In this document: positions 9,799-18,303 of the stretch, one piece after another | Numbering within the stretch: position 1 is the stretch's first letter | Layout: every line of letters starts with the position of its first letter | Source of the DNA: Candidatus Kuenenia stuttgartensis | GTDB lineage: Bacteria; Planctomycetota; GCA-002687715; CAIWVZ01 | Length of the DNA: 64,000 nt | Assembly (NCBI GenBank): GCA_945860915.1 | Contig: CAMARR010000010.1 | Coordinates: 47,621 to 111,620 of the forward strand | Direction of reading: 5' to 3' | Position numbers and translations under genes: made by a program | The notes under the pieces: model-generated | The model's input: the letters and a program-made list of their open reading frames with translations, nothing else | Database searches by the model: none | What the model was told of the DNA's origin: nothing

Positions 9799-10643
9799 TG
9801 CGTTGTCCGATCTCCAATCGGCTTCGTGGCCGCAAGTTGCCGACGAACTCTGAGCACGCCTCGTATGTCGTCGATTGCGGTTTTCACGATCTTGACACGA
9901 CTATCGTCATCATCGATCCACTTTACGGGAACATCTTTGATTCGGAATCCCTGTTTTTCCGCCAGCGTCAGCAATTCCGTATCAAAGAACCATGATTCGT
10001 CCTGAATCTGAGGAACGACAACGTCAATCACCCTTCGACTCACGGCCTTGAAGCCGCACTGGGCGTCACTAAAGCTGGTCTTAAGCGCCACTTTCACGAA
10101 GAGGTTGTACGCCCGCGAGATAAATTCTCGCTTGATGCCCCGGCGAGTCTCTGAGTCCTTCATCAGTCGCGATCCTATCGAAATGTCGTAGCCGGCGATG
10201 GCAATCGCATCGGTGATTTCCCGAAGGTGCTTAAGGTCGGTCGAAAGGTCTACGTCGGTGTAGGCGCAGATGTCGGCGTTGCTTTCCGTCCAAGCCTTGC
10301 GGAGTGCGCGGCCACGACCGCGAACCGTGAGGTGGGAAACCCGGACTTCCCCGTAGGCCTGCTCAAGTCGGCGAGCGACTTCGAGTGTTCCGTCGGTTGA
10401 TCCGTTGTCCGCGATGATGATGTTGCATGGATAGGGGAAATCCGTCGCCAAGTAGGTGCGGACTGCTTCCACGCTGCGCTCGAGTACATGCGCTTCGTTC
10501 AACACCGGGATCACAAGATCGACGGTCGGACGATGGATGCGGTGGGTCAACGGACAGGCTCGACCAAGGATAACCCGATGGGGCCATCGCGAACGGGCGC
10601 GACAATGGAATTCGTTAAGAAAACCCACCTCAACCCCAATCAA
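9795..10643 (-). CDS. Glycosyltransferase family 2, dolichyl-phosphate sugar synthase-like
   Basis: Up to 282 residues. The frame begins at TTG 10643; a second TTG near 10550, just before THRIHRPTVDLVIPVLNE, fits the family N-terminus better, so the start is uncertain. Motifs are VIPVLNE, ADNGSTDGT, YTDVDLSTDL (the DxD metal site) and a QCGFKA block. These match DPM1/ALG5-like enzymes, which charge a polyprenyl phosphate with glucose or mannose. Such a lipid-linked sugar would be the donor for the GT-C-like membrane proteins downstream in the same operon. Confidence 0.85.
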   Translation of the reverse strand: MIGVEVGFLNEFHCRARSRWPHRVILGRACPLTHRIHRPTVDLVIPVLNEAHVLERSVEAVRTYLATDFPYPCNIIIADNGSTDGTLEVARRLEQAYGEVRVSHLTVRGRGRALRKAWTESNADICAYTDVDLSTDLKHLREITDAIAIAGYDISIGSRLMKDSETRRGIKREFISRAYNLFVKVALKTSFSDAQCGFKAVSRRVIDVVVPQIQDESWFFDTELLTLAEKQGFRIKDVPVKWIDDDDSRVKIVKTAIDDIRGVLRVRRQLAATKPIGDRTTQ

Positions 10644-10712
10644 ATCTTACCCAAGGACGCCAGTAGTCCTTAATGCGCGCGGGAGATCATAGAGCGCACC
10701 CGGATTCTCTTG

Positions 10713-11783
10713 ATGGTCTCCTTCACTTCAAAAAAACGAACGCTGTGCGTTATGGTCGCTTTGGCCATTTTGGCGATTTCTTTGGGAAGTTCTTGGCGCA
10801 CTGAACAGCCAGCGCATGTTGAACCCGACGCAGAGGAGGCTCTGGCGTTGTCGGATGACGTGCATGCGGAGGAAAGCGACTTTCCGAATGCCCTTTCAGA
10901 GCTCGGGGTGTTCTCGAATCTACCCACGCTTTCACCCGCCGGAGGGGTGGTGGCATTTGATGTCAATTTCCCGCTGTTCAGTGATCAAACAGCGAAGCAT
11001 CGTCACTTACGTGTCCCGCGTGGAGCCGGTGTCGTGCGCTCGGAGCAGGGAGAGCCAGTGTTCCCAACGGGTACGCTGCTACTCAAGACCTTCTCGTATC
11101 CCGACGGGATTGGCCGGATCGAGACTCGGGTCTCACGTCGCACGAAAACAAAGTGGATCTACGCGACCTACATGTGGCGGCCCGATCAGACCGACGCAGA
11201 CCTCGTCCGGGCCATGGGATTGGACACGTTGATTCCGATTCCGGAGTCCAACCTCACGTACGCGATTCCATCTCGGACGTCCTGTATTCAGTGCCATGGA
11301 GTCGGTGGCGCGCCCCTCGGTTTTTCACGTTGGCAATTGACGGATGCCACCGCAAAGAAGCTCGAAACTCTGATGACGGGCGACCAATTGCCGCTTGCTC
11401 GTGAGTCCATTCAAGGTCGAACGGCGGCCGAATCCCATGCGCTTGAGCACTTCATTGCGAACTGCGTCTTCTGCCATCAGCCCGGAACGACGGCGAGCGC
11501 GGGGAACGACCTCGACCTCCGACCTCGCCATGCGGTCGAGTCTCTAGTGAACGTCCGAAGTCGCAGACTATCTCTACCCGACGCATCGATGCGCGTCGCT
11601 CCAAAAGACCCAGACGCAAGTCTAATCTATCGACTTACAGCGCGAACGTATTCGTCAGGCAACGATCGACAGGTCGCAATGCCTCCGATTGGAAGTCGTC
11701 TTGTCGACGATGAAGGTGTGAGAGTTATTCGCGACTGGATCTTGGAGCTCTCGACCGACGAACGCGGCTTGATCTCGAGATGA
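10713..11783 (+). CDS. Exported diheme c-type cytochrome-like protein (SO2930/HNE_0200-like)
   Basis: 356 residues from ATG 10713 (a TTG lies directly before it). An N-terminal signal-anchor helix is followed by the block LSELGVFSNLP and FDVNFPLFSDQ, which I recognise from the SO2930-type diheme cytochrome family. Two heme c attachment motifs are visible: CIQCH (about residue 193) and CVFCH (about residue 253). It would carry electrons in the periplasm. The next gene is a sugar-dehydrogenase-like lipoprotein 30 bp downstream, and the pair likely forms a dehydrogenase and its electron acceptor. Confidence 0.75.
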   Translation: MVSFTSKKRTLCVMVALAILAISLGSSWRTEQPAHVEPDAEEALALSDDVHAEESDFPNALSELGVFSNLPTLSPAGGVVAFDVNFPLFSDQTAKHRHLRVPRGAGVVRSEQGEPVFPTGTLLLKTFSYPDGIGRIETRVSRRTKTKWIYATYMWRPDQTDADLVRAMGLDTLIPIPESNLTYAIPSRTSCIQCHGVGGAPLGFSRWQLTDATAKKLETLMTGDQLPLARESIQGRTAAESHALEHFIANCVFCHQPGTTASAGNDLDLRPRHAVESLVNVRSRRLSLPDASMRVAPKDPDASLIYRLTARTYSSGNDRQVAMPPIGSRLVDDEGVRVIRDWILELSTDERGLISR

Positions 11784-11813
11784 GTTTGTGGTTCGCAACT
11801 TGGAGCAGTGTTT

Positions 11814-13184
11814 ATGAGACCAACAATTCGATACGTACTCGGATTCCTCGCGGTAGCACTCTGTGTCGCGTGTGGAGAGAAGGGTGTCGCTAATCCAGCT
11901 CCGAACGGGCCGGATCAAGCACTCAATCCGAATACGGCGGGCGAAGCTCCCGCGCCGCCGATTCAGAAGGCTCCTCGAAAGGTCCCACGCGGGAAAGCCA
12001 CAGGCGTCGAATTCGAAAACGTCTTAGTAGGCGGTGGCAAAAAGCCCAAACCCCTTCCTCCCGTGCCTTGCGCTCTGCAGTCGATGCCGAACAATCAGGG
12101 ATTCTATGTGCTAGGGCGGGACGGCGATCTTTGGAGATACAGCACGCCACTCGAATCACTCCCATTCCGCGAAAAGCGGAACGACCCCGGTGCTGAAACC
12201 CATGATGGTGTGATCGTGAAAGCGCGGATTGAGGGGTCGTTTGCCTACGGTGACATGGGCACCATTGGGATGACACTCGATCCCGGGTTTCATTCGAATC
12301 GGTACTTCTACGTTTGGTATTGCGATGCAAAGGGGAAGGCTGGCGACAATCTGTTGCTCGATCGATTCACAGACGGAACGACTGCGAAGGAGATTGAGGC
12401 GAGCCGAACGAATATCATCACGATCAGTAGAAGTGATCCTCCTAAGCCATTCCACATGGGCGCCGTGTTGACATGGCTCACTGACAACTCACTTGTCATC
12501 TTCACAGGCGACGCGGAGCAACCCGAATTAGCGCAAGACAAGAAAGACCTGAATGGGAAGGTGCTGCGGATCGTTCCACTCGCGGGCGGGGGGTACGCAG
12601 TTCCGAAGGACAATCCTCACGTAGGCGATACCGCTTGGGCTCCTGAAATCATCGCCTCTGGACTTCGCGCACCCTTCCGAGGCGCAACTTCGGTCGACCG
12701 GAAGTACGTTTGGTTTGGAGACGTCGGCGCGGACCACGAGGAGATCAATGTGTGGAAGGTCGGAGCGACGGCGAATTTCGGGTGGGGCCTTACTGCGGTT
12801 AGCGACGGATTCCTTAAGAAGGACGGGGTGACGGACCCTCAAGTTGTTTGGACGCCTTCGGAGGATTACTCGAGTGAAGATCCCGCATACACCGGGGAGA
12901 CACGCCTATCTGCTGCGGTCGGTGTGATATACGATCGTCGAGCGCCCGATCGATACCAAGGACTTTTGTCGAACAAGGTTGTTTTCTTCGATATCATGCG
13001 TGGTTGGGTCCGATGTGGTCCTATCCTTAGAGGTGATTCGATGGCCGACCACGCTCACATCGGTCACCGGGTGTTCATTGCAGATATGCTCGTTGGATCC
13101 GATGGTTACATCTACGGCCTCAGTTGGGGGCGTCCAGAAGCGCTCTTTCGGATGCGCATCAAGGGAGAACTCGATCCGGAATAG
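11814..13184 (+). CDS. Lipoprotein of the PQQ-type glucose/sorbosone dehydrogenase family
   Basis: 456 residues starting at ATG 11814, which has GGAG about 8 nt upstream; an earlier GTG is too close to that site. The lipobox ends VALCVAC, giving a lipid-anchored periplasmic protein. After a Pro-rich linker comes a six-bladed beta-propeller with GTIGMTLDPGF, HMGAVLTWLTDNSLV and the GDAEQPELAQD / LNGKVLRI block typical of the GSDH family. Members bind PQQ or calcium and oxidise sugars, although many are uncharacterised. Its pairing with the diheme cytochrome supports a periplasmic oxidation role. Confidence 0.75.
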   Translation: MRPTIRYVLGFLAVALCVACGEKGVANPAPNGPDQALNPNTAGEAPAPPIQKAPRKVPRGKATGVEFENVLVGGGKKPKPLPPVPCALQSMPNNQGFYVLGRDGDLWRYSTPLESLPFREKRNDPGAETHDGVIVKARIEGSFAYGDMGTIGMTLDPGFHSNRYFYVWYCDAKGKAGDNLLLDRFTDGTTAKEIEASRTNIITISRSDPPKPFHMGAVLTWLTDNSLVIFTGDAEQPELAQDKKDLNGKVLRIVPLAGGGYAVPKDNPHVGDTAWAPEIIASGLRAPFRGATSVDRKYVWFGDVGADHEEINVWKVGATANFGWGLTAVSDGFLKKDGVTDPQVVWTPSEDYSSEDPAYTGETRLSAAVGVIYDRRAPDRYQGLLSNKVVFFDIMRGWVRCGPILRGDSMADHAHIGHRVFIADMLVGSDGYIYGLSWGRPEALFRMRIKGELDPE

Positions 13185-13227
13185 ACTCTGCCAGACCTCG
13201 ACCTAGCAGGTGAGCTACGAGTTTGAA

Positions 13228-14310
13228 TTACACCGACCACGCGCGAGACGAAAGCAAGGTCGAAACAAGATGGCGCGGCGAAAAAGTGAAGCTAGGCCAT
13301 AGGAACACTTCGTTCGTGCACCAGCATTCTTTTCGGGCGATCGATTGTCGCAGCGCCTCGGCCTTTGGCCCATCCCATACCCCACGGAACCCACCGCCTG
13401 TGCGAATGTTGCCTACTGGCGCCAAGGTCTCGCAGAGTCCGATGTCTCCGTTGGCGTGTATGACTCCGGTCATGCGACCCGCGGAACACGGAATGACTTG
13501 TCGCTTTTCGTCAAGCGTGCGCAGTTTTGCGTGATGAAGCATCGGATCAACGATGCCGCCAAAACGACCCTTCTCGCGCGGCGCCCACCGCATGCGTAGG
13601 TGTCGCCAGACGGTGTCGTAAGCCTCACGCGCCGGTCCCGTGAGTGATTGATTTAGCCTGTCTCCACGCAGGATCGCCAGATTGTGATGCTCCATGCTGG
13701 GGCATCGCTCGTAAAGGTGATCGGTGAGTTCCTGGACCTGACCAACGTTCTCATGGGTAACGGTGGTAATCGCATGGATACGCAATCGAGGATCGCGCCG
13801 CGCCACTTCTGCAAGAGCGTCATGGGTCTTCATGGCGCGGTCAAAGGATCCCTGTAGCCCACGGAACTTGTCGTGGTACTCGGGCAATCCGTCCAACGAG
13901 AGTTCAGCTACGAAGTGATCAACGGAGGGTTCCTCGAGCACCTTTGAAATTTGCGCAACTGTCTTGTCGGTGAACCAGCCGTTAGTCGGGACGTAGATGT
14001 TCTTGGCGTGGTTGCGCGTTATGAAGAGGCGCACGATTTCTGCGAAGTCTGGGCGTAGGAATGGCTCGCCACCCGACAGATTGAGGTTCTCGACTTTTCC
14101 GAGTTCTTTTGTCAGACTATCGAACTCGGCAAAGGTGAGATCGTCACGTTTGTTGAGATTGCTCCAGTAGAAGCAGTGCTCGCACGTCATGTTGCAAATG
14201 GAGTTGATGAACACAATCAGAAATGGTGGAGTCGTCCCCGCAGGCGACGACGAAGCGCGGCGCGTGAGTTTCACGTGACGTGCGATGCGCGATGGAATTG
14301 ACGGTGCCAT
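13228..14310 (-). CDS. Radical SAM protein with SPASM-like C-terminus
   Basis: 360 residues. The cluster motif CNMTCEHC (C-x3-C-x2-C, about residue 39) is followed by the SAM-binding NLSGGEPFLRP block. Near the C-terminus CSAGRMTGVIHANGDIGLC and a later CWC group form a SPASM-type auxiliary cluster region. SPASM enzymes modify peptides or sugars, and relatives in polysaccharide loci are often unassigned. The gene reads leftward between a convergent dehydrogenase gene and a GT4 gene 47 bp upstream of it, which is probably in the same operon. Confidence 0.85.
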   Translation of the reverse strand: MAPSIPSRIARHVKLTRRASSSPAGTTPPFLIVFINSICNMTCEHCFYWSNLNKRDDLTFAEFDSLTKELGKVENLNLSGGEPFLRPDFAEIVRLFITRNHAKNIYVPTNGWFTDKTVAQISKVLEEPSVDHFVAELSLDGLPEYHDKFRGLQGSFDRAMKTHDALAEVARRDPRLRIHAITTVTHENVGQVQELTDHLYERCPSMEHHNLAILRGDRLNQSLTGPAREAYDTVWRHLRMRWAPREKGRFGGIVDPMLHHAKLRTLDEKRQVIPCSAGRMTGVIHANGDIGLCETLAPVGNIRTGGGFRGVWDGPKAEALRQSIARKECWCTNEVFLWPSFTFSPRHLVSTLLSSRAWSV

Positions 14311-14357
14311 GAAGTTTCTAAGGTTACCTTAGGTGCGACGTGTCGGTTGAATGATCC

Positions 14358-15539
14358 TCAGGATGTCTGATTGAGAGGATCGAACTTCTCGAGCACGGGC
14401 AGGAGTCTTTTGGCTGATTCTTCCCAAGTAAACAACGCAGCGCGCTTCGGACCCTCACGTTTCAGTAATTCGGCGTTCTCGGGTGTCGTGGCGCGAATGA
14501 AGGCGCTCGCTAGCGCACTAGGGTCGTTGGGATCCGCCTCAACGCCGAGGTTTCCTGTGACTTCCGGCAGTGCACCTCGTCCCGATGTCACGACTGGCGT
14601 CCCACACGCAAGGGCCTCAAGGGCGGGTAGTCCAAAACCTTCCAGCAAAGATGGGAACAGGAGCGCATCTGCGGCTCGAACGAGGTCTCCAAGGTCCAAA
14701 TCTGAGATATGACCTAAGAAGCGAACGGAATCGACGATGCCGAGGGAACTTACCAACGCGCGAAGGTCCTCCGCCTCCGAATGGAATACGTCTCCCGCTC
14801 CTCCGCCGGCGAGGGCTAGCACCACTTTGATCCCTGACTTCCTAAGTAATGCACAAGCGTGGATTGCGGCTTTCAGGTTCTTGTGAGGGCTTAACCCCCC
14901 CACGGTAATGGCAAGCCTTCCATCCGGCGGTACGCCGAGTTGCGTCCGGACTCGGCGACTCGTGATTTCGTCGCGATTGGAGTGGAAGGTGTCCCGATCG
15001 AATCCTTCTGTAAGCACCGTGATTGAATCGGGGTTCAATTTCCAACGCTCGATCATCGAGCTTCGGGCCGACTCAGATACGGTTGCGAGCGACGCTGAGC
15101 ACGCAAGGGCCGCCCGAACCTTCAGATTCCATAGGAACTTGCCGGTCTTAGTGGGAAATACGAGCGAGGGAAGGGACTCTGCAATGGTGTCGTGCACAAT
15201 GGTCACGGTCGGCAGGCCGGTGGGGAACCACGAGTAAACGGTTGGAACAAGGATGGCGTCCGCACGAGACTGACGTGCTGCCGCGCGGAACAAGAGCATA
15301 TCCCTAACCGAACGGCGTCCTTCTGCAGACGCCGCATGCCCCGGCCGAACTGACACTTTCACGATCCTAGGCTCGAGACCATCGGGGAGGGGCATTTCGC
15401 GCTCTTCGCCGGGTGCCAAGAGAATGGCCCATCGGTGCCGATTCCCCGCACGAACGAGCGCACTTACGAGCCCCCTCGTGAAGCGTCCGTATCCTCGGAC
15501 GTTATTCCACGTCGCTCCATCGATAAGAAAGGTGGCCAT
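14358..15539 (-). CDS. Glycosyltransferase family 4 protein (mannosyltransferase-like)
   Basis: 393 residues. The N-terminal domain has GYGRFTRGLV, and the C-terminal domain has VGGLSPHKNLK, then FPSLLEGFGLPALEALACGT, which is the GT4 E-x7-E donor-site signature (about residues 290-310), and a following GALPEVTG. This is the WbaZ/mannosyltransferase-type arrangement; the sugar cannot be deduced. It is cytoplasmic or peripheral to the inner membrane. The start faces a divergent small membrane-protein operon across a 60-bp gap. Confidence 0.88.
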   Translation of the reverse strand: MATFLIDGATWNNVRGYGRFTRGLVSALVRAGNRHRWAILLAPGEEREMPLPDGLEPRIVKVSVRPGHAASAEGRRSVRDMLLFRAAARQSRADAILVPTVYSWFPTGLPTVTIVHDTIAESLPSLVFPTKTGKFLWNLKVRAALACSASLATVSESARSSMIERWKLNPDSITVLTEGFDRDTFHSNRDEITSRRVRTQLGVPPDGRLAITVGGLSPHKNLKAAIHACALLRKSGIKVVLALAGGGAGDVFHSEAEDLRALVSSLGIVDSVRFLGHISDLDLGDLVRAADALLFPSLLEGFGLPALEALACGTPVVTSGRGALPEVTGNLGVEADPNDPSALASAFIRATTPENAELLKREGPKRAALFTWEESAKRLLPVLEKFDPLNQTS

Positions 15540-15599
15540 CCGGGAATAGGTCTACCACAACAGGGGCGGTTGCGGTGTACCATCTCCTCGCACCCCCCC

Positions 15600-16007
15600 A
15601 TGAGCGCAATACACGCAGTCACACATAGTTTGGTTGTCGGCACCATCGGTGCAGGCGTTTGGGTTGCGACTGGATTGATCTCAAGCGACTCGCGGCCAGA
15701 AGGCGTCTACGTGTACCTGAATGGCGCGCTTCCAGTCCTACTTGCGGTCTCAGCGTGGGCCGGGTGGCGTGACGCTAGGCGCCCGTGGCGTTGGGGGGTG
15801 TCCGTCATGTGCCCGATTCCATTTATTCACTGGATTGGGTCGATGGGGCCTATAGCCCCTAAGATTTTTACCACCGGCCATGGCGGATATCCGGGCGACC
15901 TCGTGTCGTTCACCCTATTCACCATCGCCTGTGTGATCGCGTCATCCGCGGGAGCTTGGCTTCGGACAACATCGCCGACGCCTGAAGGAGTTGAACGTTG
16001 TGGCTGA
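15600..16007 (+). CDS. Small four-helix membrane protein, unknown
   Basis: 135 residues from ATG 15600; an upstream extension of the frame overlaps the divergent GT4 gene and is ignored. Four hydrophobic helices are separated by short loops with WRDARRPWRWG and HGGYPGD. I do not recognise a family. It is the first of three consecutive small membrane-protein genes with overlapping ends, so it probably acts with the two that follow. Confidence 0.5.
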   Translation: MSAIHAVTHSLVVGTIGAGVWVATGLISSDSRPEGVYVYLNGALPVLLAVSAWAGWRDARRPWRWGVSVMCPIPFIHWIGSMGPIAPKIFTTGHGGYPGDLVSFTLFTIACVIASSAGAWLRTTSPTPEGVERCG

Positions 16008-16392
16008 TCCGGGAATTGTCCTGAAGGAACTCGAAGATCGTCGACGCGAGGCGATCCGCCGATCATTTACGCGGCTTGATCCCGTCGGGGTCGGCGCAGC
16101 AACGGGAATTGTTGCTTCTGGTGTGATGTTTGTTGTTTGCGCTCGTCTTTGGTTCGGAAATCCAAACCCTAAACTCTCCGAGACCATTGGGGCGATGAGT
16201 CATTACCTTTTCGGATTCGACGAAGGCGTGATCGGGATATTGACCGGGGTGCTCGAAGTCGGCCTCATCGGCGCCATCGCTGGTTGGGTCGTGGCTACCG
16301 TGAGGAACGGCGCTCTGCGCGTCGTGCTCTGGAAGTCATTCCGAGATCGAGATTCCTTCTTTAGACGACACGCACTGGATGAGATCGGCTAA
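16000..16392 (+). CDS. Small membrane protein, paralogue of the next gene
   Basis: 130 residues from GTG 16000, with GGAG 9 nt upstream; a TTG at 15991 is less likely. A charged N-terminal stretch (LEDRRREAIRRS) leads into two hydrophobic hairpins. The core HYLFGFDEGVIGILTGVLE aligns in shape with GWYFPGYEVTFIGSFIGAA of the downstream protein, so the two look like diverged duplicates. The family is unknown to me. The gene overlaps the upstream gene by 8 bp and its stop overlaps the next start. Confidence 0.5.
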   Translation: MADPGIVLKELEDRRREAIRRSFTRLDPVGVGAATGIVASGVMFVVCARLWFGNPNPKLSETIGAMSHYLFGFDEGVIGILTGVLEVGLIGAIAGWVVATVRNGALRVVLWKSFRDRDSFFRRHALDEIG

Positions 16393-16751
16393 TGCGTTCA
16401 CCCTACGACACCATTTCGGATCAGGTCGAAGCCGAACGGCTTCTTGAGTCAACGCTGCGCCGCATGAATGCGCGCGTGCTAGGCCTCACCGTCGGCTTTC
16501 TGGCAGCATCGGCATTGTTCGTCGCAACCATGATTCTCGTCGTTCGCGGCGGATCCAACGTCGGAGCGCACCTCGGGCTCCTTGGTTGGTACTTTCCTGG
16601 CTACGAAGTGACGTTTATCGGGAGCTTCATCGGAGCTGCTTGGGCATTTCTATTCGGATACATCGTCGGCCAAGCTATTTCGCGTATCTACAACCTCATC
16701 GTTGACCTAGGATTCCGTCGTCGGGGTTCCGGTGGGACAGCGGCGCCGTAA
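16392..16751 (+). CDS. Small membrane protein, paralogue of the previous gene
   Basis: 119 residues; the ATG overlaps the stop of the previous gene (TAATG). A charged amphipathic N-terminus (about residues 1-25) precedes two hydrophobic hairpins, and the C-terminus is basic (FRRRGSGG). The shared Y-F-x-G-Y/F-x-V-x-x-I-G pattern with the upstream protein suggests tandem duplication and possibly a hetero-oligomer. No known domain was recognised. The location between a GT4 gene and a sugar-mutase-like gene suggests a surface-glycan role, which is only an inference. Confidence 0.5.
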   Translation: MRSPYDTISDQVEAERLLESTLRRMNARVLGLTVGFLAASALFVATMILVVRGGSNVGAHLGLLGWYFPGYEVTFIGSFIGAAWAFLFGYIVGQAISRIYNLIVDLGFRRRGSGGTAAP

Positions 16752-16839
16752 TGCGCGTCTTCACTCAGCATTTCATGGGTCGAAGTTCGATGACGAAAGT
16801 CACGGCTTCACTGCGTAGCACCCAGTACGCTTCAAAACA

Positions 16840-18303
16840 GTGACGTCGCCGACTCCGACACGCCAACAGCATGTGATCGTCTTGGGCGCGGGCCCTGGAG
16901 GGTTGACCTGTGCACATGAGCTCGCGCGAACTGGATATCGCGTCACGGTTCTTGATCGCGAGAACTTTCTAGGAGGCCTTTCGCGAACCATCGTGCGTGA
17001 TGGATTCCGATTCGACCTTGGTGGGCACCGTTGGTTCACCAAGAACCCCGCGCTCGATGCATGGTTTCGCAATCTTATGAAGGGGCGGCTCGTCGAGGTC
17101 GAACGGACAAGTCGTATTCTCTTCGGTGGCAAGTGGTTCGATTATCCAATTTCGGTGGGCAACGTTCTCAAGACGGCAGGCCTAGTCACAAGTGCCGCAT
17201 GTGTGCTTGACTATAGTCTTAGCTACATGAAGGGCCTTCTTAGGAGCGCTCCGCCCGTCACGATGGAGGATGCCTTCACCCAGCAGTTCGGCCGCCGGCT
17301 TTACGACATGTTTTTTCGCCGCTACAGCGAAAAGGTGTGGGGGCGTCCGTGCGGTGAGATGTCTGCGGATTGGGTGTCGCAGCGCTCCAAGGGGCTTTCG
17401 GTCTGGACTGCGGTTTCGAATGCCCTCTTGAAGCCGAAGGAGAAGGCCCAGAGCCTCATCGAGACCTTCCTTTACCCGAGATATGGCTACGCCGATATCT
17501 GCGAGCGAATGCGTGACGACATTCTCTCAGCGACCGGCAACCGAGTGATGCTCGAGTGCGAAGTGCGGAACGTGGACCTATCGGACGAGCTGCATCCTAA
17601 GGTCACATGGAATGGGCCGAACGGTCTTGTGACAGAGTCGGCTGACTATGTCGTTTCCACGATCGCACTTCCTGTGTTGGTCCGTAAGATCATCACTCCG
17701 ACTCCGCCAGCCGCCGTTGTCGAGTCCGCATCTAGTTTGGAATTCCGTTCCGTCATTTGCGTCAATCTCATGATCGACATGCCGCAGCTCGCCCCCGATA
17801 CATGGGTCTATTGCCATGACGAGGGGCTTGGATTCGCTCGCTTCCATGAGCCGAAGAACTGGAGCCCAGATATGGTTCCGGATGCTTCGAAGACCAGTGT
17901 CGTGCTGGAGTACTTCTGCACCGAGGGCGATAAATGGTGGAACACATCAGAGGCTGACTTAGTCGCACGGTCGGTCAGGGAATTGGCTGGACTCGGACTA
18001 CTTGACCCGGCGCGCGTGATTGGGGGCTTTGCGGTGAAGGCTCGCGAGGCGTATCCGGTTTACAACCTTGGCTATAGTGAGCGCCTTCAAGCTATGAAGG
18101 ACTGGATCGGCGCTATTCCGCGGCTTGCGATCGTCGGCCGTGGTGGCACGTTCCGCTACAACAACGCGGATCACTCGATCGAAATGGGCCTACTGACAGC
18201 GCAGATGATCCGTGGGGAGGTCGGCAAGGACGATATCCTCCGGGTGAATACGTCAATCGAGTACTGCGAGACGAACCTCGTACCTGCCGCCACGCGCGAC
18301 TAG
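16840..18303 (+). CDS. FAD-dependent oxidoreductase, UDP-galactopyranose mutase/amine-oxidase-like
   Basis: 487 residues from GTG 16840. The N-terminal dinucleotide site is VIVLGAGPGGLTCAHELA, followed by GGLSR and FDLGGHRWFT, and the C-terminal FAD motif includes GRGGTFRYNNADHS. The combination GGHRWFTKNP with a KVWGRPC block is found in flavoproteins encoded in polysaccharide loci and often labelled UDP-galactopyranose mutase-like or protoporphyrinogen oxidase-like. It probably rearranges or oxidises a nucleotide or lipid-linked sugar. Its stop codon lies in the same CTAG tetranucleotide as the stop of convergent lpxB. Confidence 0.75.
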   Translation: MTSPTPTRQQHVIVLGAGPGGLTCAHELARTGYRVTVLDRENFLGGLSRTIVRDGFRFDLGGHRWFTKNPALDAWFRNLMKGRLVEVERTSRILFGGKWFDYPISVGNVLKTAGLVTSAACVLDYSLSYMKGLLRSAPPVTMEDAFTQQFGRRLYDMFFRRYSEKVWGRPCGEMSADWVSQRSKGLSVWTAVSNALLKPKEKAQSLIETFLYPRYGYADICERMRDDILSATGNRVMLECEVRNVDLSDELHPKVTWNGPNGLVTESADYVVSTIALPVLVRKIITPTPPAAVVESASSLEFRSVICVNLMIDMPQLAPDTWVYCHDEGLGFARFHEPKNWSPDMVPDASKTSVVLEYFCTEGDKWWNTSEADLVARSVRELAGLGLLDPARVIGGFAVKAREAYPVYNLGYSERLQAMKDWIGAIPRLAIVGRGGTFRYNNADHSIEMGLLTAQMIRGEVGKDDILRVNTSIEYCETNLVPAATRD

